Shown here piece by piece: positions 1 to 12,276 of a DNA stretch of 31,320 nt. A program made the position numbers and the translations under genes. Under the pieces are notes generated by a model that searched no databases, was not told where the DNA came from, and saw only the letters and a program-made list of their open reading frames with translations. This stretch comes from Paulinella micropora. Its lineage: Eukaryota > Cercozoa > Imbricatea > Euglyphida. Where the stretch lies: contig BJOX01000328.1 in NCBI GenBank assembly GCA_009731375.1, positions 564,276 to 595,595 of the forward strand, given 5' to 3'. Numbering within the stretch: the stretch's first letter is position 1; the number at the start of each line of letters is the position of its first letter.

Positions 1-464
1 CCCCACCACGGGCCCAGCACACCCACACCATCCCCTAATTCTCTGTCTGTCGACAGATGGCACCCATTTCAAAAAACCAAGCCCAAGGGAGGGTCAGTGA
101 CACCTCAAGTGGCCTTGGTTCACTCCGTGGAGTAAGTGATGAGATCAACTGATGAGATATCGACTAATGTCAGAAAAAAGGAGCTTCTGATTTCGTCAAC
201 CAAGGAAGTCTGTGGGTAAAGTATTAACCCGATGCCCAGCTAAGCCGTGATGTTTGCACGGAAGGGACTGATACAGGCGATACCAAACCTCCCTAGTACC
301 AGGCGGGGCCAGGGCTCGTTCCATAAGCGTCCCTTGCAGAACGAGCTCCCACCTCCATTACAGAGGACCCAGTAAGCAGATGGAGTTTCTCACTCTGTTC
401 GACAGTCTAGTATAAACCGACAGAGCACTGTGGGTTTTATTCCGGGCTAAACAAGCGAGAAAGG
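1..464 (-). repeat. Dispersed repeat R1, end of one unit joined to a second unit
   Basis: This is one of five R1 stretches in the window (others at 883-1074, 2280-2858, 13927-14260 and 19593-19891). Bases 1 to about 155 match the distal part of the unit seen at 2280-2858. A new unit then starts at the GATATCGACTAATGTC motif and runs to AACAAGCGAGAAAGG, where it passes into a GATA array. On the minus strand the unit ends in GATATCTCAT followed by an (ATCT)n-like tail, so the minus strand is probably the element's sense strand. A short open frame beginning MERALAPPGTRELWYR recurs on that strand in several copies; no protein family is recognised. It could be a SINE or the 3' part of a LINE. Confidence 0.75.
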
Positions 465-478
465 AGATAGATGGATAG

Positions 479-552
<74 letters not shown>

Positions 553-566
553 GGATAGATAGATAA

Positions 567-641
<75 letters not shown>

Positions 642-654
642 AATAGATAGATAA

Positions 655-701
<47 letters not shown>

Positions 702-702
702 A

Positions 703-755
<53 letters not shown>

Positions 756-790
756 GACGCCGCGCCCGACATCATACACGCGAAACAATT

Positions 791-850
<60 letters not shown>

Positions 851-882
851 CAGATAGATAAATAGATAGATAGATAGATAAA
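465..882. repeat. GATA tetranucleotide array
   Basis: This is (GATA)n with occasional AATA and GGATA variants. It is interrupted at 755-791 by a non-repetitive stretch containing CACGCGAAACA, a motif that recurs at 1140-1153. No gene is seen here. Confidence 0.95.
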
Positions 883-1074
883 TGAAATATCGACTAATGT
901 CAGAAAAAAGGAGCTTCTGATTTCGTCAACCAAGGAAGTCTGTGGGTAAAGTATTAACCCGATGCCCAGCTAAGCCGTGATGTTTGCACGGAAGGGACTG
1001 ATACAGGCAATACCAAAGCTCCCTAGTACCAGGCGGGGCCAGGGCTCGTTCCATAAAGCGCCCCTTGCAGAACG
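883..1074 (-). repeat. Dispersed repeat R1, partial copy
   Basis: It is nearly identical to bases 160-345. It keeps the GATATCGACTAATGTC end and stops at CTTGCAGAACG, where a GATA array resumes. Loss of the distal part fits 5' truncation if the minus strand is sense. Confidence 0.85.
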
Positions 1075-1784
<710 letters not shown>

Positions 1785-1945
1785 AAGGAATGTAGTCCTT
1801 GCAAAGGAACGCAGTTTCACATCAAACAATAATTTGTGTACTGTGCATGTGTCCGGGATGGGAATCACGGGTAGACTGTGTTCTGGAAAAAGAAGAGGAG
1901 GAAGGACGTTGAAGAAAAAGGCAATCTAGGAATGGAGAGTGTATA
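1785..1945. other. Non-repetitive island, no feature recognised
   Basis: This is about 160 bases of ordinary composition between the two copies of a duplicated microsatellite block. It holds an ATG at 1847 followed by CCGGGATGGGAATCACGG and a GT, but nothing ties that to the NVL gene. I see no RNA gene, promoter or supported exon here. Confidence 0.4.
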
Positions 1946-2279
<334 letters not shown>

Positions 2280-2858
2280 GAGATATCGACTAATGTCAAA
2301 AAAAAGGAGCTTCTGATTTCGTCAACCAAGGAAGTCTGTAAAGTATTGACCCGATGCCCAGCTAAGCCGTGATGTTTGCACGGAAGGGACTGATACAGGC
2401 GATACCAAAGCTCCCTAGTACCAGGCGGGGCCAGGGCTCGTTCCATAAGCGCCCCTTGCAGAACGAGCTCCCACCTCCATTACAGAGGGCCCAGTAAGCA
2501 GATGGAGTTTCGAGACTTTTCGACAGTCTAGTATAAACCGACAGAGCACTGTGGGTTTTATTCCGGGCTCAACAAGCGAGAAAGGGCACCCTGAGGGAAC
2601 AGGATTGTGCTTCCCGTCGCTATTTCGGCATGTGACTCATAGGCGTATGGCTAGGCACACATAAGGCACCCCACCACGGGCCCAGCCCACCCACACCATC
2701 CCCTAATTCTCTGTCTGTCGACAGATGGCACCCATTTCAAAACATCAAGCCCAAGGGAGGGTCAGTGACACCTCAAGTGGCCTTGGTTCACTTCGTGGAG
2801 TAAGTGATGAGATCAACTGATGAGACATCGACTAATGTCAGAAAAAAGGAGCTTCTGA
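2280..2858 (-). repeat. Dispersed repeat R1, longest copy
   Basis: This is the only copy that shows the whole unit. It starts at the GATATCGACTAATGTC end and runs about 540 bases. The first bases of a second unit (GACATCGACTAATGTC, 2823) then begin head-to-tail before a 10-N gap. The dimeric arrangement matches the one at 1-464. Confidence 0.8.
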
Positions 2859-2868
2859 NNNNNNNNNN
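2859..2868. other. Assembly gap (10 N)
   Basis: A fixed ten-base N run, the usual placeholder for a gap of unknown size. It breaks the R1 dimer. Confidence 0.95.
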
Positions 2869-3228
<360 letters not shown>

Positions 3229-3243
3229 CGATCTATCTATCTA

Positions 3244-3326
<83 letters not shown>

Positions 3327-3329
3327 ATC

Positions 3330-3375
<46 letters not shown>

Positions 3376-3493
3376 AATGTATATGCATATATATATATGT
3401 ATACATATATATGTATATACATATATATATGTATAGAAATATCTCTCTCTCTCTATATATATATGTATATAAATATATATATATATATATATA

Positions 3494-3525
<32 letters not shown>

Positions 3526-3537
3526 TTGATCCATCCA

Positions 3538-3600
<63 letters not shown>

Positions 3601-3601
3601 A

Positions 3602-3640
<39 letters not shown>

Positions 3641-3684
3641 TCAATCATTTATCTATCTATCTATCTATCTATCTACCTACCTAC

Positions 3685-3739
<55 letters not shown>

Positions 3740-3780
3740 CCTATATATATATGCATATATATATATATCCATCTATCTAG
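3229..3780. repeat. ATCT and TA-rich microsatellites
   Basis: Mostly (ATCT)n with TATATG-rich, CTCTCT and (CTAC)n segments. The preceding block is GATA, so 3061-3320 is a large complementary pair around R5. No gene is seen. Confidence 0.95.
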
Positions 3781-3809
3781 GTCCCGTGTGCGGGAGCAAC
3801 TAGAGGCAT
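3781..3809 (+). repeat. Exon-edge echo of the 4015 exon
   Basis: CTAG then GTCCCGTGTGCGGGAGCAAC matches the acceptor and first 28 bases of the exon at 4015 (ATAG then ATCCCGTGTGAGGGAGCAGC) and then dissolves into TATA repeat. It contains an in-frame TAG (CAACTAGAG), so it is not the functional exon. Confidence 0.8.
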
Positions 3810-3857
3810 ATATATATATATATGTATATATATATTTATATATTTATATATATATAG

Positions 3858-3917
<60 letters not shown>

Positions 3918-3922
3918 GGATG

Positions 3923-3954
<32 letters not shown>

Positions 3955-3971
3955 TTATATATGTATATATG

Positions 3972-4014
<43 letters not shown>
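3810..4014. repeat. TA and GATA repeats between echo and exon
   Basis: TA-rich DNA, GATA array and more TA-rich DNA ending directly at the acceptor ATAG. There is no ordinary polypyrimidine tract; the acceptor sits at the end of a (TA)n run. Confidence 0.85.
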
Positions 4015-4015
<1 letters not shown>

Positions 4016-4060
4016 TCCCGTGTGAGGGAGCAGCTGGAGGCATCTAGCCAGGGTGGTGAG
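4015..4060 (+). CDS. NVL: NVL-like exon: N-terminal domain, first part
   Basis: This exon reads (x)[15 protein letters not shown], with the first base completing a codon from an exon not seen. It is followed by the donor GAG|GTCTGT. Known NVL N-terminal domains have a helical start of the type LKQRVIQYL before a second helix ending near RVY or YPEY, and this exon has the matching RVREQLEA helix. The exon ends in phase 0, as the next exon at 4993 requires. Support also comes from the diverged partial copy at 3781-3809, the pattern found at clear exons of this gene. The match is short, so the call relies on order, phase and pattern. Confidence 0.6.
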
Positions 4061-4070
4061 GTCTGTTTGT

Positions 4071-4143
<73 letters not shown>

Positions 4144-4144
4144 A

Positions 4145-4220
<76 letters not shown>

Positions 4221-4302
4221 ATCTATCTACCTACCTACCTACCTACCCATCTATCTTCCTAGCTATTCATCCATCCCCATCCATCCATCCATCCATCCAT
4301 CC

Positions 4303-4374
<72 letters not shown>

Positions 4375-4486
4375 CCTTCTGAACATCTTATTATCCATCC
4401 ACCCGTCCATTCACCCACCCACCCACCCCCTCACCCATCCATCCATCTACCCATCCATCTATCGTTCTATCTATCGATCCATTTAT
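4061..4486. repeat. ATCT, CTAC and CCAT tetranucleotide arrays
   Basis: Intronic (ATCT)n, (CTAC)n and (CCAT)n with slight variants. No gene is seen. Confidence 0.95.
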
Positions 4487-4992
4487 TTATCTACGTATCT
4501 ATCTCTGATTAGGGAGTGCGTGATTCGGATGAAATATGAAACATATCTACGTATCTATCTGTGATTAGGGAGTGAGTGATTCGGATGACATATGCAACAT
4601 ATCTACGTATCTATCTGTGATTAGGGAGTGAGTGATTCGGATGAAATATGCAACATATCTACTGAGTGATTTGGATGAAATATGCAACATATCTACGTAT
4701 CTATCTGTGATTAGGGAGTGAGTGATTCGGATGACATATGCAACATATCTACGTATCTATCTGTGATTAGGGAGTGAGTGATTCGGATGAAATATGCAAC
4801 ATATCTACTGAGTGATTCGGATGAAATATGCAACATATCTACGTATCCTTTTGTGATTAGGGAGTGATTGATTTGGATGAAATTTGCAGCAATTCTGTGA
4901 TTAGGGAGTGAGTGATTTGGATGAAATTTGCAACAATTCTGTGATTAGGGAGTGATTGATTTGGATGAAATTTGCAGCAATTCTGTGATTAG
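4487..4992 (+). repeat. Minisatellite of exon-edge echoes of the 4993 exon
   Basis: About ten units of 44-57 bases. Each carries GTGATTAG followed by GGAGTGAGTGATT(C/T)GGATGAAAT, that is, the acceptor and first 30 or so bases of the real exon. Early units are joined by ATATCTACGTATCTATCT. The last units lose that spacer and have AATTCT instead. Two units lack the GATTAGGGA part. The array grades into the true exon, whose last base before the exon is 4992. Confidence 0.85.
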
Positions 4993-5048
4993 GGAGTGAG
5001 TGATTTGGATGAAATTTGCAACAATTTGCGACAACGCTGGCCGGAATA
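4993..5048 (+). CDS. NVL: NVL-like exon: N-terminal domain, second part
   Basis: It reads GVSDLDEICNNLRQRWPE plus TA of a split codon, and the donor is ATA|GTACAG. Known NVL proteins have a helix of the form VxxIVxxLRxxYPEY in their N-terminal domain, and DLDEICNNLRQRWPEY fits it. Reading on without splicing gives a TAG stop at once, which supports the donor. The next exon must begin with C or T. The exon at 7497 does not fit that phase, so one exon is missing between them. Confidence 0.65.
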
Positions 5049-5530
<482 letters not shown>

Positions 5531-6122
5531 NNNNNNNNNNNNNNNNNNNNNNNNNNNNNNNNNNNNNNNNNNNNNNNNNNNNNNNNNNNNNNNNNNNNNN
5601 NNNNNNNNNNNNNNNNNNNNNNNNNNNNNNNNNNNNNNNNNNNNNNNNNNNNNNNNNNNNNNNNNNNNNNNNNNNNNNNNNNNNNNNNNNNNNNNNNNNN
5701 NNNNNNNNNNNNNNNNNNNNNNNNNNNNNNNNNNNNNNNNNNNNNNNNNNNNNNNNNNNNNNNNNNNNNNNNNNNNNNNNNNNNNNNNNNNNNNNNNNNN
5801 NNNNNNNNNNNNNNNNNNNNNNNNNNNNNNNNNNNNNNNNNNNNNNNNNNNNNNNNNNNNNNNNNNNNNNNNNNNNNNNNNNNNNNNNNNNNNNNNNNNN
5901 NNNNNNNNNNNNNNNNNNNNNNNNNNNNNNNNNNNNNNNNNNNNNNNNNNNNNNNNNNNNNNNNNNNNNNNNNNNNNNNNNNNNNNNNNNNNNNNNNNNN
6001 NNNNNNNNNNNNNNNNNNNNNNNNNNNNNNNNNNNNNNNNNNNNNNNNNNNNNNNNNNNNNNNNNNNNNNNNNNNNNNNNNNNNNNNNNNNNNNNNNNNN
6101 NNNNNNNNNNNNNNNNNNNNNN
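5531..6122. other. Assembly gap (592 N)
   Basis: Sized gap between a poly-C tract and an ATTT array. By exon phase, one NVL exon that starts with the last base of a Tyr codon and ends in phase 0 is missing between 5048 and 7497; it may lie here. Confidence 0.95.
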
Positions 6123-6264
6123 TTTTATTTATTTTATTTATTTTATTTATTTTATTTATTTTATTTATTTTATTTATTTTATTTATTTTATTTATTTTAT
6201 TTATTTTATTTATTTTATTTATTTATTTATTTATTTATTCATTTATTTATTTATTTATTTATTT

Positions 6265-6296
<32 letters not shown>

Positions 6297-6315
6297 TTTC
6301 ATTTGTTTATTTCAT

Positions 6316-6378
<63 letters not shown>

Positions 6379-6424
6379 TTTGTTCATTTATTTATTTATT
6401 TTTTACTTATTTATTTATTCATTT

Positions 6425-6456
<32 letters not shown>

Positions 6457-6461
6457 TTTGT

Positions 6462-6516
<55 letters not shown>

Positions 6517-6574
6517 TTAATTTCCTTATTTATTCATTCATTTATTTATTTCATTTATTTCCTCATTTATTCAT

Positions 6575-6613
<39 letters not shown>

Positions 6614-6662
6614 TTTGTTAATTTATTTATTTATTTACTTACTTATTTACTTACTTATTTAC

Positions 6663-6717
<55 letters not shown>

Positions 6718-6879
6718 TTTGTTTATTTATTTATTTATACATTTATTCATTTATTTATTTATTTATTCACAACTTTATTTCTTCATTTATTTATTTGAAT
6801 TTTTTTCTACATTTGTTTATTATTTGTTCCTTTATTTGTTCATGTATTTGTTCATGTATTTGTTCATTTATTTGTTCTT

Positions 6880-6950
<71 letters not shown>

Positions 6951-7116
6951 TTCACTAATTCATTTCTTCATTTATTTGTTTTTATTTTTTTCTTCATTTA
7001 TTTATTATTTGTTTATTTATTTGTTCATTTATTTGTTCATTTATTTGTTCATTTATTTGTTCATTTATTTGTTCATTTATTTGTTCATTTATTTGTTCAT
7101 TTATTTGTTCTTTTAC

Positions 7117-7151
<35 letters not shown>

Positions 7152-7234
7152 TATTTATTTATTTATTTACTTACTTACTTACTTACTTATTTATTTACTT
7201 ATTTATTTACTTATTTATTTATTTATTTACTTAC

Positions 7235-7325
<91 letters not shown>

Positions 7326-7382
7326 CTTATTTACTTACTTACTTACTTACTTATTTATTTATTTTTTTATTCATTCATTCAT

Positions 7383-7453
<71 letters not shown>

Positions 7454-7496
7454 CTTATTTACTTAGTTATTTAGTTATTTTATTTAGAATACTCAG
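6123..7496. repeat. ATTT/TTTAT array of about 1.36 kb
   Basis: A pentamer-like start (TTTTATTTA)n passes into (ATTT)n with scattered CATT, GTTC and ACTT variants, including an eight-unit GTTCATTTATTT sub-array at 7021-7110. It ends in TTATTTTATTTAGAATACTCAG, the acceptor region of the next exon. Confidence 0.95.
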
Positions 7497-7551
7497 GCTG
7501 GGCAGAGCCAAGCGGCACCGTCTACCAAAAAAAAGAGAAAGAAACGCAAAG
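7497..7551 (+). CDS. NVL: NVL-like exon: basic nuclear-localisation segment
   Basis: In phase 0 it reads AGQSQAAPSTKKKRKKRK plus one base, with donor AAAG|GTTTAT. KKKRKKRK is a classical nuclear localisation type signal, and NVL proteins carry basic nuclear/nucleolar signals in this region. An alternative acceptor nine bases upstream (after TATTTAG, 7488) would add NTQ in frame. The exon ends in phase 1, matching the exon at 8199, and six exons from here to 13822 sum to 133 whole codons. The sequence is low complexity, so homology alone would not prove it. Confidence 0.6.
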
Positions 7552-7624
7552 GTTTATTTATTCATCATACATGTGTCTTTTTGTCTGTTTCATTCAAATA
7601 AAAAAAAACTGTTTCTATCTCTAT

Positions 7625-7686
<62 letters not shown>

Positions 7687-7841
7687 GTCTATCTATATAT
7701 CTGTCTATCTATCTATCTATCTATGTATCTTTCTATCTATCTATCTATCTATGTACTTATCTATATATCTAACTAAGTAACTTTCTAGTTATCTGCTCTA
7801 ACTATCTATCTATCTACTTATCTATCTATCTAACTAACTCT
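7552..7841. repeat. Intron start and ATCT arrays
   Basis: A short ordinary stretch to 7615 is followed by (ATCT)n and variants (ATGT, AACT, ACTT). No gene is seen. Confidence 0.9.
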
Positions 7842-7970
7842 CTACTCTACTCTACTCTACTCTACTCTACTCTACTCTACTCTACCTAATCCGTTCTGAT
7901 CTGATCTGATCTGTTCTGTTCTGTTCTGTTCTGTTCTGTTCTGTTCTGTTCTGAGCTAAGCTAAGCTAAG
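7842..7970. repeat. Series of different pentanucleotide repeats
   Basis: Four pentamers follow one another: (TCTAC)n, (TGATC)n, (TGTTC)n and (GCTAA)n. They lead directly into the R6 element. Confidence 0.9.
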
Positions 7971-8158
7971 GGTGAAAAATGTCGGCCACCTCACCTTTCG
8001 GCCAACCGTTAATACGGAGAATTTCGGGCTAAACTTTTATTTTTGGACAAAACATGTACCGTAATTACCGGCTGGCCGAAATTCTTCACAACTTTGAATA
8101 ACAAATGTACCGTTGTTACGGATAATTTGTTCTGGCCGAAAATTTTCAATATTCCTGA
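7966..8158. mobile_element. R6 MITE-like element, copy 1
   Basis: It begins CTAAGGGTGAAAAATGTCGGCCA and ends CTGGCCGAAAATTTTCAATATTCCTG, approximate inverted ends. Inside are repeated GGCCGAAA/TTTCGGCC motifs and TGTACCGT(A/T). It has no coding capacity and is similar to 8870-9067, so it behaves like a small non-autonomous DNA element. This copy has the most eroded right end. Confidence 0.7.
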
Positions 8159-8198
8159 ATGTGTATATCTATCTATCAATCTACCTGCCTGTTTATAG

Positions 8199-8235
8199 GA
8201 AGCAAGAAAACAGCAGAATCGAAAAAGCGGCCTCG
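8199..8235 (+). CDS. NVL: NVL-like exon: second basic segment
   Basis: The acceptor is GTTTATAG|GA and the donor is CTCG|GTAAAG, a strong donor. In the phase set by its neighbours it reads SKKTAESKKRP, flanked by split codons (Gly before, Arg after). It extends the basic nuclear-localisation stretch of the 7497 exon and leads into the acidic exon at 9347. The other frames are also open over so short a length, so the call depends on splice sites and phase. Confidence 0.5.
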
Positions 8236-8243
8236 GTAAAGCC

Positions 8244-8308
<65 letters not shown>

Positions 8309-8346
8309 ACTACCTACCTACCTACCTATCTATCTATCATCTATCC

Positions 8347-8380
<34 letters not shown>

Positions 8381-8381
8381 A

Positions 8382-8430
<49 letters not shown>

Positions 8431-8563
8431 CCTTACCTACCTACCTACCTACCTACCTACCTACCTATATATCTACCTATCCACCTATCTACCTACCTGC
8501 TTATTTATCTATCTATTTGCATAACGCCTAAAATGACTTGTCAAGATCTGAGTCCATCTACTT

Positions 8564-8618
<55 letters not shown>

Positions 8619-8646
8619 ATCTTTCTATCTTTCTTTCTTTCTTTCT

Positions 8647-8678
<32 letters not shown>

Positions 8679-8869
8679 TTTCTTTTCCTTTCCTCCTTCC
8701 TCCTTTCCTTTCTTTTCCTTTCTTTTCCTTTCTTTTCCTTTCTTTTCGTTTCATTCCTTTCTTTCATTCCTTTGATTGCTTTCTTTCATTCCTTTCTTTC
8801 CTTTCTCCGCTTCTTTCCCTTCTTTTCCTTTTTTCCATTTATTTCCTTTCTTTCTTTCCTTCTACATAT
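8236..8869. repeat. ATCT, CTAC and CTTT/CCTTT arrays
   Basis: (ATCT)n and (CTAC)n to about 8520, a short unique stretch at 8521-8560, then (CTTT)n and imperfect (TTTTCC)n pyrimidine DNA. No gene is seen. Confidence 0.95.
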
Positions 8870-9067
8870 CTAAGGTCGGATGAAAAATTTCGGCCACCTC
8901 ACCTTTCGGCCACCGTAAATACGGGGAATTTTGGGCTAAACTTTTATTTGTGGAAAACAAATGTACCGTAATCACCGGCTGGCCGAAATTCTTCACAACT
9001 TTGAATAACAAATGTACCGTTATTACGTGATAATTTGTTCTGGCCGAAATTTTTCACTTTTCCTTAG
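8870..9067. mobile_element. R6 MITE-like element, copy 2 (best ends)
   Basis: The left end CTAAGGTCGGATGAAAAATT matches the inverted right end AATTTTTCACTTTTCCTTAG. The next inner bases TTCGGCCA and TGGCCGAA also pair, giving imperfect inverted ends of about 27 bp. It is about 198 bp with no coding capacity. It is clearly related to 7966-8158 and more distantly to 11901-12078. Confidence 0.8.
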
Positions 9068-9071
9068 GGCC

Positions 9072-9112
<41 letters not shown>

Positions 9113-9113
9113 G

Positions 9114-9148
<35 letters not shown>

Positions 9149-9346
9149 GTATATGTATATGTATATGTAAAGGGGTGTGGACAATCGTAGCGAAGAATCA
9201 AGCATATGTATATGTGTGTATATGTATGTGTATATGTGTATGTGTATGTATATGTAAAGGGGTGTGGATAATCGTAGCGAAGAATCAAACTCGGACACAG
9301 AAATATAGATGTATGTGTATATGTATATGTACATGTGTATGTAAAG
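9068..9346 (+). repeat. TATGTA hexamer DNA with two exon-edge echoes of the 9347 exon
   Basis: Two partial copies of the exon start, GTAAAGGGGTGTGGA(C/T)AATCG, lie at about 9167-9202 and 9255-9300, each set in (TATGTA)n. The first copy stops after AAGAATCAAGC. The second reaches CTCGGACACAG. Only the third, at 9347, reaches a donor. Confidence 0.8.
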
Positions 9347-9399
9347 GGGTGTGGATAATCGTAGCGAAGAATCAAGCTCGGACACAGAGAACTCTCAAG
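9347..9399 (+). CDS. NVL: NVL-like exon: acidic Ser-rich segment
   Basis: It reads [17 protein letters not shown] with split codons at both ends; the acceptor is TAAAG and the donor is CAAG|GTGACT. Known NVL proteins have an acidic Ser-rich tract of the type SDDDSS between the basic region and the LNxSL motif, and this exon lies in that order. The phases agree with 8199-8235 before and 11111-11145 after. Two partial upstream copies of its start follow the echo pattern of this gene. Confidence 0.6.
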
Positions 9400-10299
<900 letters not shown>

Positions 10300-10323
10300 T
10301 TACCTACCTACCTACCTATCTAC

Positions 10324-10413
<90 letters not shown>

Positions 10414-10422
10414 GTCTGTCTA

Positions 10423-10456
<34 letters not shown>
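10300..10456. repeat. CTAC and ATCT arrays
   Basis: (CTAC)n, (ATCT)n and (CTGT)n ending at the inverted repeat below. Confidence 0.95.
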
Positions 10457-10838
<382 letters not shown>

Positions 10839-10853
10839 ATATATATAAGCTTT

Positions 10854-10930
<77 letters not shown>

Positions 10931-11110
10931 ATATATGTATATATAGATATGCATATTATACATATATATAAAATATATGTATGTATGTGTAAAAATACAT
11001 ATATGTATATATATATATAATATAATCTGTGTCAACGTTAGCCCTGGACATTACATACATACATGCTTACACACATACATACATACAAACATACATACAT
11101 ATGTCTGCAG
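10839..11110. repeat. TA, TG and ACAT microsatellites
   Basis: (TA)n and (TG)n blocks, then a short stretch with TGTGTCAACGTTAGCCCTGG at about 11027, then (ACAT)n. No gene is recognised before the exon at 11111. Confidence 0.85.
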
Positions 11111-11145
11111 CGGATGTGCCGGCCCGCCCTCTGATTGTAGCTACG
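11111..11145 (+). CDS. NVL: NVL-like exon: short linker, tentative
   Basis: Between the acceptor GTCTGCAG and the donor ACG|GTGCAT it reads (A)DVPARPLIVAT. The first codon is completed by the G left at 9399, and the last codon is whole. It therefore connects the acidic exon to the LNTSL exon at 11280 in frame. The sequence is not distinctive and both splice sites are ordinary, so the support is phase and order. Confidence 0.4.
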
Positions 11146-11146
11146 G

Positions 11147-11203
<57 letters not shown>

Positions 11204-11238
11204 CACACCCACACACACACCCTCCCCCCCCCCCCCCC
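11146..11238. repeat. CT dinucleotide, CACA and poly-C tracts
   Basis: (CT)n about 50 bases long, (CACA)n and a run of C up to a 10-N gap. Confidence 0.95.
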
Positions 11239-11248
11239 NNNNNNNNNN
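11239..11248. other. Assembly gap (10 N)
   Basis: Placeholder gap after a poly-C run, 31 bases upstream of the next exon. Confidence 0.95.
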
Positions 11249-11279
11249 ATATACAATATCTTATCCCTTCTCTTTCTAG

Positions 11280-11352
11280 GATCATAACATCCTAAATACC
11301 TCCTTACGCACTGTCTATCATAGCAACAAGAAAATCACCGGAGGAGGTTCAG
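11280..11352 (+). CDS. NVL: NVL-like exon: conserved LNTSL motif
   Basis: A good acceptor (CCCTTCTCTTTCTAG) opens an exon reading DHNILNTSLRTVYHSNKK, then ITGGGS and one base, with donor TCAG|GTCAAT. NVL family proteins have a short conserved motif of the form NxxNSSLLxLYxxxN in the N-terminal region, which this matches in order and spacing. It begins in phase 0 and ends in phase 1, and the exon at 13677 begins with the two bases needed. No upstream echo is seen. The following intron repeats CATCATCACATTAGTAATT three times. Confidence 0.75.
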
Positions 11353-11473
11353 GTCAATTTTCATCATCATCATCATCATCACATTAGTAATTATATATAT
11401 ATATATATCTATATATGTATGTATATGTATATATATATACAATGTATCATCATCACATTAGTAATTTTACATA

Positions 11474-11512
<39 letters not shown>

Positions 11513-11524
11513 CATTAGTAATTT

Positions 11525-11562
<38 letters not shown>

Positions 11563-11611
11563 CAAATATATGTGTGTGTAATAACTCGCAAACACACACA
11601 CACACACACAC
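11353..11611. repeat. CAT trinucleotide and TA blocks, three similar units
   Basis: (CATCAT)n followed by CACATTAGTAATT and TA-rich DNA occurs three times (about 11361, 11446 and 11478). The first begins just 9 bases inside the intron. Then (CA)n follows. Confidence 0.85.
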
Positions 11612-11641
11612 GCATTCCCACAGGATTCACTAGAAGAAGAA
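11612..11641 (+). repeat. Orphan echo unit, copy 1
   Basis: GCATTCCCACAG followed by GATTCACTAGAAGAAGAA. Four more copies lie at 18841-19410. Each resembles a 3' splice site plus a short exon start that would read DSLEEE in one frame, but no full exon is attached. Confidence 0.7.
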
Positions 11642-11900
11642 CATACATACATACATACATACATACATACACATACATACATCCGTACGTACGTACGTAC
11701 ACGTACGTACGTACATACATACATACATACATACATACATGCATACATACATACATATATACGTACATACATACATACATACATGCATACATACGTACAT
11801 ACGCACTATAAAGACGATGTATGTTCCTGTCTCCTATCGTAATTGTATTATTCTCGTTATCATTACTCTCGCGATTATGATATAGTTATTATCATTACTA
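11642..11900. repeat. ACAT/ACGT array and short unique DNA
   Basis: (ACAT)n and (ACGT)n to about 11810, then about 90 bases of AT-rich unique DNA without a recognised feature. Confidence 0.9.
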
Positions 11901-12078
11901 TTAAGGAATAGTGACAAATTTCCGGCCAGGAAATATTTCGGCCAGTAATTTGCCACCGCAGAATACGTTGCTTTTGCGCAAAACTTTAGGTGGCCGGAAT
12001 TCCCCAACTTTTCACCGCAAGATACGTTGTTTTTTTGCCGAAATTTGTGGTGGCCGAAATTTTTCCTTATTTCCTTAG
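11901..12078. mobile_element. R6-like MITE, diverged copy 3
   Basis: The left end TTAAGGAATAGTGACAAATT and the inverted right end (CTAAGGAAATAAGGAAAAAT) resemble R6. The inside again carries repeated GGCCGAAA/TTTCGGCC motifs, but the body differs from copies 1 and 2. It may be a subfamily. Confidence 0.65.
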
Positions 12079-12095
12079 TGCTTGTTGTTGTCTAC

Positions 12096-12152
<57 letters not shown>

Positions 12153-12169
12153 CATCTATCCATCTATCC

Positions 12170-12207
<38 letters not shown>

Positions 12208-12229
12208 ATATCTATCTATCTATCTATCC

Positions 12230-12276
<47 letters not shown>

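Noticed and set aside
1834-1870. Start-codon exon for the NVL gene at ATG 1847 (MCPGWESR then GT)
   Set aside because: It is short, lacks a family match, and its phase cannot be linked to 4015, which needs a preceding exon ending in phase 2.
4487-4992. A CRISPR array (also 12591-13676 and 20400-21370)
   Set aside because: Regular direct repeats are present, but the spacers are microsatellite, unit lengths vary, the repeats are copies of an adjacent exon start, and the DNA is eukaryotic intron.
4506-4995. Telomere-type TTAGGG motifs
   Set aside because: TTAGGG occurs once per 44-57 bp unit as part of GTGATTAGGGAGTG, not as tandem hexamers.
11111-11145. Reading this exon in another frame, or leaving it out
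   Set aside because: Kept at low confidence. Omitting it would leave the phase-1 end at 9399 against the phase-0 start at 11280, so something must lie between.
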